A DNA stretch of 61,694 nt from Planctomycetaceae bacterium (GTDB lineage Bacteria; Planctomycetota; Phycisphaerae; Phycisphaerales; UBA1924). Below are positions 54,642-61,694 of the stretch, one piece after another; position 1 is the stretch's first letter, and each line of letters starts with the position of its first letter. Both the position numbers and the translations under genes were made by a program. Below the pieces are notes generated by a model. The model searched no databases and had not been told where the DNA came from. It saw only the letters and a list, made by a program, of their open reading frames with translations. The stretch is from assembly GCA_027487735.1 (NCBI GenBank), contig JAIYDA010000089.1, forward strand, positions 1-61,694, given 5' to 3'.

Positions 54642-55394
54642 GGAGAGGGATGGAGGGGAAAAGGGGAAAAGGGAAAAAGTGAACGCGATTCCCCCGCCGT
54701 CACCCTCTTCTCTCCATCCCCTCTTCCCTCCATCCCTTCTTCCCTCCATCCCTTCTTCCCTCCATCCCTCTCTTGTCACTTGTCCCACGCAACGCCCGAA
54801 AAGAACCGTGAAGATTTTGTGTGCACCCTGCAACCCTCCCGCGCGGCGGGCGGATAGAATGGGTGTTGAGTGTGCCCGCCCGGAAGGCCAGATCCGCCCG
54901 GCTCGCCGCACTCAGCATGGCAAGGGAGTTCGGTTTCGTTCGTGCCACCATAAAGTCCGGAACGCAATGCTCTGATGCGAGTCTTCCCTCGCTCACCTGA
55001 TGCCCGGCACGGGCCAACACCGCAACCTTGCTGACATTTCGGATGGGCTCCTTGCCCGCGTGCTCCCGCACCGTTGACGACTAACCGGGGCTCGCACCAA
55101 GGGGTTCACGCCGGGTTTGCGTGCCCTCAGCACGTTCACTCGGCACGGCAAGGGGCCACACCCTTGCCCACGCAAGCGGCAGCGAATGCCTGCCTGCGTG
55201 GGTGCTGCGTGTGGCGATGTTGGTCGTCATTCTCCATGGGCTTGGTGTCGTGTGTGCCATTCGGCAACCCACAGCTCCCCAAGCACCCAGACCCGCACGC
55301 GTGTTGCATGCGGGGTGAGTTTGACCGAGGCTCGCACACGCTCGCTTTTCTGCGAAGCATTCGTGCTGCCTCCCGTTCCCGTAAGGAATCAGTT
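54642..55394. other. 753-base leader region of the prepilin gene
   Basis: No gene is supported. It contains the polypyrimidine repeat at 54643-54772 and a pair of hairpins at 55147-55168 (GGCAAGGG / CCCTTGCC) and 55167-55202 (CCCACGCA / TGCGTGGG), whose arms share two bases and could exclude each other. No known riboswitch, RNase P or SRP RNA was recognised. Confidence 0.5.
54643..54772. repeat. Purine/pyrimidine inverted and tandem repeat
   Basis: A 15-bp perfect inverted repeat: GAGAGGGATGGAGGG at 54643-54657 and its complement at 54758-54772. The right side is a tandem array with CTCCATCCC starting at 54711, 54728, 54744 and 54760. It begins directly after the ridA stop. Confidence 0.75.
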
Positions 55395-56456
<1,062 letters not shown>

Positions 56457-56487
56457 GCAGCCAGTTGCCTGAGTGAACACTTTTCAG

Positions 56488-56520
56488 CCGAGGTGCCGCA
56501 AGGCACCTCGGTTTATTTTT
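56488..56520 (+). terminator. Strong terminator after the prepilin gene
   Basis: Perfect 10-bp stem CCGAGGTGCC / GGCACCTCGG with GCAA loop, then TTTATTTTT, 32 bases after the stop. Confidence 0.92.
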
Positions 56521-56708
56521 GCAGTCGGCAGTGTTGTTGTGCACGTGAAGGTGGCACCCAAGTCGTGCGCGACAGATGCCCGACAGATACTCGATGTCCG
56601 TGCCAACTTCGCGGGCGGGGCGCTGACCTGCGCAGTTCGCCGCGAAGTCGGCGCGGAAGGTTCGGGCGGGTTGGAGATCGTGAGCGATGCCGACTTCGCG
56701 GGCACGGG

Positions 56709-57476
56709 TTATGGCGTTGGCGGCGTCAGATCCTTGCTGATCACACCGCGCCTGCGACTGCGCATCCACCGCACCACCAGCAGGTCCACCAGCCCAGGCA
56801 ACGCCCGCTGCGTGATGCCAAAGCCATACTTGGTCTCGCCCGCGATGCGGGGGCGGTGCGTCACGGGCATCTCGATCACGACGTAGCCCAGGTGGCGTGC
56901 CATCACCGGAATGAAGCGGTGCATGCCCTTGTATTGCAAGGGCAGTTGCAACGCGATCTCCCGCTTCATGAGCCGCAGCGAGCACCCCGTGTCGCGGATG
57001 GTGTCACCCAGCAGCATGCGTCGAAACGCCCGCCCCACGATGCTGCCCACGCGACGCACGATGTTGTCCTTGCGGGCGTGGCTGCGATCGCCCTGCACCA
57101 TGTCCACCCCGCGTTCGCGCAGCAGCGCGAGCATCGCGGGAATCTCCCCCGGGTCGTTCTGCAGGTCGGCATCGAGCACCGCGATGAGCTCGCCTGTGCA
57201 CGCCCGAAACCCGGCGTGAAACGCGGCCGATTGCCCGTTGCCCTTGCCCGGGGGCGTGTTTGTCATGCGGATGGCTCGGAGCCAGGGGCGGGTGGGCAGA
57301 AGCGCGAGCAGCTTCGCGGGCGTTGCGTCGGTGCTGCCATCGTCCACCACCAAAAACTCACCCGCGATGCCCTGGGCCTGCAACGTGCGAAGGGCCGCGC
57401 CCACTTCTTCGGCCAGGCGCTCGATGTTGTCCGCTTCGTTGTGGGCGGGTGCGACGATGGAGAGAGTGGGGGGCAT
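56709..57476 (-). CDS. Glycosyltransferase family 2 (dolichol-phosphate mannosyltransferase-like)
   Basis: 255 residues from MPPTLSIVAPAHNEADNIER. GT-A motifs: FLVVDDGSTDATPAKLLAL and VLDADLQNDPGEIPAMLAL (metal-binding DxD), and later PRIAGETKYGFG, which is the KYG motif of DPM-like enzymes that move a sugar to a polyprenyl phosphate. There is no C-terminal membrane domain. The substrate is unknown. It is convergent with the prepilin gene. Confidence 0.9.
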   Translation of the reverse strand: MPPTLSIVAPAHNEADNIERLAEEVGAALRTLQAQGIAGEFLVVDDGSTDATPAKLLALLPTRPWLRAIRMTNTPPGKGNGQSAAFHAGFRACTGELIAVLDADLQNDPGEIPAMLALLRERGVDMVQGDRSHARKDNIVRRVGSIVGRAFRRMLLGDTIRDTGCSLRLMKREIALQLPLQYKGMHRFIPVMARHLGYVVIEMPVTHRPRIAGETKYGFGITQRALPGLVDLLVVRWMRSRRRGVISKDLTPPTP

Positions 57477-57511
57477 GTCGTCGTGTTCAGGATGGTGGCG
57501 CGAGTGAAGGA

Positions 57512-57545
57512 GAGGCATTCGGGATTAGGCACTCGCCATTCGTGG
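57512..57545. repeat. Short ATTCGGG-type repeat, copy 2
   Basis: GAGGCATTCGGGATTAGGCACTCGCCATTCG, in the gap between GT2 and NfeD. It shares GAGGCATTCGGGATT with the copy at 1682. Confidence 0.45.
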
Positions 57546-57598
57546 GCTTCCACCGTGGAGACCGCAACCCGCATGCCTCCTGCCAAGTGCTTCTTTGT

Positions 57599-58099
57599 CT
57601 AGCCTACGGCCCGCACCTTGATTGTCGTCAAATCAGCCGAGACGACGCGAATCTGTGTGTGGGCGGGGATGAACCCGATCTCGCTCATCACTTCCAGCCG
57701 CTGGTCATCGATGAGGGCGGTGCCCACCGGGCGGAGGTCGCCCAGGCTGGTGCCCACCTTGCCGATGAGGGCCTCGCGGGCCCGGCGCTGCTGATCTTCG
57801 CTGGCTTGCTGCTCGCCCAGCTCTTCTTCGAGCGGTTTGCCGATGATGCGCCGCCCAAAGGGCGTGTGGGGCCAGACCTTGAGCATGAAGGCGATGAACG
57901 TGGGCACGAGCACGACCGACACGAGCGCACCCGTAAGGCCCCAGTTGGTGTCATAGCGAAACAGGAACACCACGCCCGTGATGAGCGACAGCCCAGCAAC
58001 GACCGACAGAATGCCCATCGAGGGCAAAAAGAGCTCGGCCCCGAAGATGATGACCGCCAGGACGAGCAGCCCCAGGCCCCATGCAAGCGTTGGATCCAT
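57599..58099 (-). CDS. Short NfeD-family protein (NfeD2-like)
   Basis: 166 residues. Three N-terminal membrane helices (LAWGLGLLVLAVIIFGAELF; MGILSVVAGLSLITGVVFLF; GLTGALVSVVLVPTFIAFM) and a C-terminal OB-fold (LIGKVGTSLGDLRPVGTALI; IRVVSADLTTIKVRAVG). NfeD-type OB domains often pair with SPFH/flotillin partners; none is nearby. The neighbouring larger gene is a full ClpP-NfeD fusion. The stop of that gene lies before it, about 95 bases apart. Confidence 0.85.
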   Translation of the reverse strand: MDPTLAWGLGLLVLAVIIFGAELFLPSMGILSVVAGLSLITGVVFLFRYDTNWGLTGALVSVVLVPTFIAFMLKVWPHTPFGRRIIGKPLEEELGEQQASEDQQRRAREALIGKVGTSLGDLRPVGTALIDDQRLEVMSEIGFIPAHTQIRVVSADLTTIKVRAVG

Positions 58100-58193
58100 A
58101 AGCGGGCGATTCTAGCGCGGGTGCTTGCCCACGGACTGATCTCCGCACGATCATGCGAAAACACCGCACGCGCGCGGCTTCCTTCACCAATGC

Positions 58194-60239
58194 TCAGCTG
58201 CGCTCGCTGGGCCCTTGCCCTGTGCCGTCGCTGCCCGCGTCGGCCCCGCCCTCCGCCTGCATTCCACCCTCCGACACCGGTGCCGGCCCGGGCGACACCC
58301 CAATGCGAATACCCGACACGCTCGAAACATGCACCTGCTGCCCCGCGGGCAGTAGCGACGCGTCGGACACGCAGTCCACGATCCGCCCGCGAATCTCGAC
58401 GCGCCCCACAGGCGTCATGCGGGTGAGGGTGATGCCCTGGTCATAGAGCGACACGAACGTATCGGCAGGTTGCATGTCGCTCGTTGTGAGCGTGCCGGGC
58501 GTCACGTCGCCCTCGTTCGTGAGCACGAGCTTGCGAAACAGCGGAATCTCTCCAAACTGCCGCACCACAAGCCACACCACCAGCCCCGCCGTGAGCAAGC
58601 TGCCCAGCACCATGAGCGTGGCCCACAACAGGCGAGAGAGCTCGGCACTTTGCATGAAGCCCGGGCTGAACATGCCCGAGCCCTGGGGCGAGAACGTGCC
58701 CACCAGCCCCCACAGCAGGAGCAGCAGCCCCATGATGCCAGGCACGCCAAACCCGGGCAGCACAAAGACCTCGACCGCAAGCAGCACGATGCCCAGCCCA
58801 ATCGCCAGCACCTCCCACCAGCTTGCGAGCCCGAGCAGAAAGGCGGGGGCAATAAACAGCAGCAGCGCACTCGCCGAGATGAACCCCGCCACGAGCGTGC
58901 CGGGCTTGAGCATCTCGACGAACATCATCGCGAAGAAGATGACGATGAGCACCATTCGTGTGAATGGGTGCGTCAGCGCGCTCATCACGCCATCGCTCAC
59001 GCTGGGCGTGAGGCGCGCCAGCGTGGTGGCCCCAAGAAAGGCTCGCAGCTCATCGTCGGTGTTGATCGCATCGAGCTGCCAGCCCCGCCCATCGGGCGTG
59101 CGCGAGCGATTCGCCGCGAGCCCAAACTGCGCCATCTGCTCGCCCGAGAGCTTGAATGGTCCTGTGCCATTCCAGATGCGAGCAACGACCTCGAGCTGCC
59201 CGCGCGACTGTGGGCCCAGCTGCGGGCGCATCGATGCGAGCGCGCTGGGCTCGCTCGCGTAGCTATTGGCGATGAACGCGAGCGTGGGCGAGCCTGCCGG
59301 AAGATCGGCGTGGGGCTGCGTCAGCACCCCTTGCAAAGGCTGGGGCGAGCCGCGCGGCGCCCCAACCAGCCAACCAGGCGGCCTCACTCCTTGCGCGGGC
59401 AGCGCGAGCCCGATGCTCGCGGCGGTTGCCACCGGCGCATCGGTGGTTGACGCGTTGGGCAAGAAACGCAGCATCTCCCCCTCATCGAGCGAGAACTCGC
59501 GACCCGTGCTGAGGTCGCGCACCCACCAGAGAGAAAGATCGCCAAACGCGAGCGCCATGTGCAGCGGTTCATCGCGCACATAGTCGCCCAGCACGTCGTT
59601 CGTCCTGCGGGCGTCGTCGACCATGCTCTGCGCGAGCTTCAGCCAGCGGTCGGCAAGTTGCTGGTCGGTCACGCCCCGCAGGCGGCCTCGGCGGTAATCA
59701 AACGCGTTGATGCCGCCCAGCTCCGCTCCGTCTGCCAGGATGATCTCTTGGCAGGCGAGGGCGATGAGCGCGCTGTTGCCCACGGCTTTCGTCCGCACCC
59801 ACGCAAACGACCGCTTGATCGTGCTCTCGCGGATCATCGCGGCGATGCGGGCGCAGGCGTCGTGGCTGCCGATCTCGCTGTCGAGCTCAAACACCAGGGC
59901 GTCGGCTTGCTCGCGCTCGGCGATCGCGATGCGCCGCTCGACGCTCTGGGCAACCATGGAAGGCGAAGACCTGCCATCCCCCGAAATCTCACCGCGGATG
60001 GGGATGATCGCGACCTTGGGCGCAAGCCGGTGCGCGGGCAGGATCGTGGGCATTGCCAGCGCCGTGCCAGCGGGGCGGTGCTGCTGGGCCTGGGCGACGT
60101 CGGTCGCTGGCGGTGGCGAGAGTGCAGGTGCCGGTGCAGGGGCTGGTGCTGGCTGGGCAAGGGCAACCCCCTGCATGCCAAGCAAGCACGCCAGGGCGAG
60201 CCACGAGCAAAGGGCAAGCAAGCGGGATGGGTGCAACAT
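58194..60239 (-). CDS. Membrane-bound ClpP-class serine protease, NfeD1-type
   Basis: 681 residues, signal peptide MLHPSRLLALCSWLALACLL then an Ala/Pro-rich stretch. The ClpP-like domain covers about 70-330: APKVAIIPIRGEISGDG, LVFELDSEIGSHDACARI and AVGNSALIALACQEIILADG, where NSA holds a possible catalytic Ser. The typical IDTPGG loop is absent (DSEIGS). Membrane helices follow near 440-600 (VLIVIFFAMMFVEMLKPGTL; EVLAIGLGIVLLAVEVFVLP), then an NfeD OB-fold (PVGRVEIRGRIVDCVSDASL). Known relatives degrade stomatin-like or membrane proteins. Confidence 0.85.
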   Translation of the reverse strand: MLHPSRLLALCSWLALACLLGMQGVALAQPAPAPAPAPALSPPPATDVAQAQQHRPAGTALAMPTILPAHRLAPKVAIIPIRGEISGDGRSSPSMVAQSVERRIAIAEREQADALVFELDSEIGSHDACARIAAMIRESTIKRSFAWVRTKAVGNSALIALACQEIILADGAELGGINAFDYRRGRLRGVTDQQLADRWLKLAQSMVDDARRTNDVLGDYVRDEPLHMALAFGDLSLWWVRDLSTGREFSLDEGEMLRFLPNASTTDAPVATAASIGLALPAQGVRPPGWLVGAPRGSPQPLQGVLTQPHADLPAGSPTLAFIANSYASEPSALASMRPQLGPQSRGQLEVVARIWNGTGPFKLSGEQMAQFGLAANRSRTPDGRGWQLDAINTDDELRAFLGATTLARLTPSVSDGVMSALTHPFTRMVLIVIFFAMMFVEMLKPGTLVAGFISASALLLFIAPAFLLGLASWWEVLAIGLGIVLLAVEVFVLPGFGVPGIMGLLLLLWGLVGTFSPQGSGMFSPGFMQSAELSRLLWATLMVLGSLLTAGLVVWLVVRQFGEIPLFRKLVLTNEGDVTPGTLTTSDMQPADTFVSLYDQGITLTRMTPVGRVEIRGRIVDCVSDASLLPAGQQVHVSSVSGIRIGVSPGPAPVSEGGMQAEGGADAGSDGTGQGPSERS

Positions 60240-60396
60240 GGTGAGAATAGTGCAAACAGCGTAGCGCCGGGCCAGCAAGCAAGGCTGCTGCGAGCGGGCG
60301 ACGAGCCTCTCGATACTCGCCCCCAGGGCGAGCCAAACAGCGATACGATGCGCCGCGTGTGGGTGGTTTCGCCGCGGAGTGCTCGACGGAGGCTGT

Positions 60397-60831
60397 ATGC
60401 CGGTGCGCATGGAACTGTCGAGAATCCTGATTCGCGAGCTGAATGACTATCAGATCATCGAGCTGCGCGAGGTGGACGAAGAAGGTGCCCAGCGCGAGGG
60501 GGGCGGGCGCAGCTTCCCCATCGTCATCGGGCTGCCCGAGGCCCAGGCCATCGAGCGGCGGCTGAAGGGCGTTGTCGTCAAGCGTCCGCACACGCACGAC
60601 CTGCTCGCGAGCGTGATCGAGACGCTGGGCGGTAAGCTCGTGTCCATCACCATTACCGACCTCAGCGACGGCACCTTCTTCGCGCAGCTCGACGTCCGCA
60701 CAAAGGACGGCATGCTCGCGATCGATGCGCGCCCGAGCGACGCGATTGCGCTGGGCATCGCGGGGAACGTGCCGGTGTTCGTTGCCGACCACGTCGTGGA
60801 CGAAGCCTCCCGCGCGAGCGACAGCCAGTAG
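60397..60831 (+). CDS. Bifunctional nuclease (BFN / DUF151) family protein
   Basis: 144 residues; the ATG at 60397 follows GACGGAGGCTGT. The family motifs are FPIVIGLPEAQAIERRLKG, RPHTHDLLASVIETLGGKLV, FFAQLDVRT and IDARPSDAIALGI. DUF151 proteins in plants and bacteria degrade RNA and DNA; in bacteria many are small cytosolic proteins of uncertain substrate. The stop codon falls in the first unit of a 13-bp tandem repeat. Confidence 0.9.
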   Translation: MPVRMELSRILIRELNDYQIIELREVDEEGAQREGGGRSFPIVIGLPEAQAIERRLKGVVVKRPHTHDLLASVIETLGGKLVSITITDLSDGTFFAQLDVRTKDGMLAIDARPSDAIALGIAGNVPVFVADHVVDEASRASDSQ

Positions 60832-60866
60832 CAGGCGCAGGTAGTAGGCGCAGGTAGCAGGCGCAG
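60828..60866. repeat. 13-bp tandem repeat spanning a stop codon
   Basis: Three units of GTAGCAGGCGCAG (the middle one with one C-to-T change). The first unit contains the TAG stop of the bifunctional nuclease gene. Confidence 0.8.
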
Positions 60867-60905
60867 GGCCGAGCAGTGCTCAGCGGGCGTGCTCGCGCCG
60901 AGCGA

Positions 60906-61694
60906 TCAGTGATCTTGTTTCTTGTCGTCTTGCGATGCGTGGGCATCGGCGACTGCGTCTACATCCGCGTCCGCATGAGTATCGACATCTGCGCTCGCAA
61001 CTGGTGCTGCGATGTGCGCGGCTGCCTTCCCTGCTGTCGCGCTGTCCTGGGCTTCGCCGGCGGTAGTAACCTGCTGCGCGTGCATCGCCTTGCTCGCCGC
61101 CAGCAGCTCGCGCTGCCAGGGGTGCGAGCCAATGAAGCGCACCTCGCCGCTGGCAATGTCATACACCGCGCCCACGATCGTGAGCTTGCCCGACTCCACA
61201 AGCTCGCGCACGCCGCTGCTCTCGCGCAGCAAGGTGCTGATCGTTTGCCACACGTTTTCTTGCACAGACAGCGTGACAAGCTCATCGCCCGAAGCCTGCG
61301 GGTTCAGGGCCTTCGCGCGGTTCACCGCTGGCGCCACATGCGCCAGCAGCGACGCAACCTTGCCATGCACCTGCGCCCCGCTCGCAGCCGCTGCCACCGC
61401 GCCGCACTTGGTGTGCCCCATCACCACCAGCAAGGGCGTGTGCAGATGCTGCGTCCCATACTCCAGCGTGCCCACCTCGCTGTCGCCCGCCACGTTGCCC
61501 GCGACACGCACCGCGAAGATCTCTCCCACGCCCCGGTCAAACAGCCGCTCCAGCGGCACGCGCGAGTCGGCGCAACTCAGCACGCTCACGAACGGGTGCT
61601 GCCCGCCCGCGGCAAGCTCGCGCTGCGCCGCATCGCTGCTTGGGTTCTGCGTCTCGCCCTTCACCCAGCGTGCGTTGCCCTCTTGCAGCCAGGC
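60906..61694 (-). CDS. Beta-class carbonic anhydrase, 5' end outside the window
   Basis: The frame is open to the last base; the upstream sequence reads AWLQEGNARWVKGETQNP, the family start region, so the true start lies beyond 61694. Zinc ligands are visible: Cys in SVLSCADSRVP (with the Asp-Arg pair), and His and Cys in VMGHTKCGAVAAAA. LTIVGAVYDIASGEVRFIG closes the core. It interconverts CO2 and bicarbonate. The C-terminal about 60 residues are unusual: Ala/Asp/His-rich (SADVDTHADADVDAVADAHA) with no known domain. Confidence 0.93.
   Translation of the reverse strand, partial: AWLQEGNARWVKGETQNPSSDAAQRELAAGGQHPFVSVLSCADSRVPLERLFDRGVGEIFAVRVAGNVAGDSEVGTLEYGTQHLHTPLLVVMGHTKCGAVAAAASGAQVHGKVASLLAHVAPAVNRAKALNPQASGDELVTLSVQENVWQTISTLLRESSGVRELVESGKLTIVGAVYDIASGEVRFIGSHPWQRELLAASKAMHAQQVTTAGEAQDSATAGKAAAHIAAPVASADVDTHADADVDAVADAHASQDDKKQDH

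Noticed and set aside
54880..55020. Possible RNase P or SRP RNA (AAAGTCCGGA word)
   Set aside because: No further conserved blocks and no consistent fold around it.

Overview
The window looks like chromosomal DNA of a high-GC planctomycete, most likely of the class Phycisphaerae. The clues are secreted proteins ending in twin 'DFNNDGLFPDDADL' (GC-type dockerin) repeats, a PEP-CTERM-like tail (PGPGAIALAGIGG...ARRRR), a prepilin with a KAFTLIELLVVIAIIALLIG leader, a two-helix membrane protein with a CxxCGYxLRGL...CPECG zinc ribbon, a planctomycete-type tyrosine recombinase remnant, and an ECF sigma factor with the SIGPTRNRCL signature. These attributions rest on motif recognition; no database search was run.

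Layout. 0-1.5 kb: the end of a radical-SAM menaquinone (futalosine) enzyme, a small membrane protein and a PEP-CTERM-type secreted protein. 1.9-7.6 kb (minus): a compact operon of ECF sigma factor, soluble anti-sigma-like protein, TPR-CHAT caspase-like protease and secreted subtilase, with ATGA overlaps joining the last three genes. 7.8-9.0 kb: a secreted dockerin-tailed protein. 9.2-19.7 kb: a probable remnant of an integrative element, bounded on the right by tRNA-Glu with a truncated integrase reading into it, and on the left by a degenerate copy of the tRNA 3' end. It carries a TIR-Ser/Thr kinase-TPR receptor and a giant beta-helix/FG-GAP surface protein with an AT-rich 5' half. 19.9-34 kb: a putative HTH protein, a lipoprotein, two amidohydrolase-like secreted proteins with lost metal sites, a secreted protein, and a minus-strand run rmuC-polX-glycosyltransferase. 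34.4-37.5 kb: a receiver-like protein and groES, a small ORF and groEL, with a 36-bp inverted repeat before groEL. 37.7-50 kb: housekeeping genes (carB, cardiolipin synthase, beta-CASP nuclease, C45 acyltransferase, GNAT, serS, DUF4239, ppa). 50-61.7 kb: trxB, a large secreted protein, a zinc-binding lipoprotein-like SBP (znuA-like), ridA, a prepilin with a long leader, GT2, two NfeD proteins, a bifunctional nuclease and a beta-carbonic anhydrase cut by the window edge.

How the parts may work together. The most striking unit is the sigma / anti-sigma-like / TPR-CHAT / S8 operon. A TPR-CHAT protease next to a sigma factor and an intermediate protein recalls the protease arm of type III-E CRISPR (Craspase: TPR-CHAT cleaves Csx30, which controls a sigma factor), but here there is no CRISPR array or effector nearby. 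The second unit of interest is the TIR-kinase receptor on the tRNA-Glu element. The remainder is mostly ordinary housekeeping and envelope genes.
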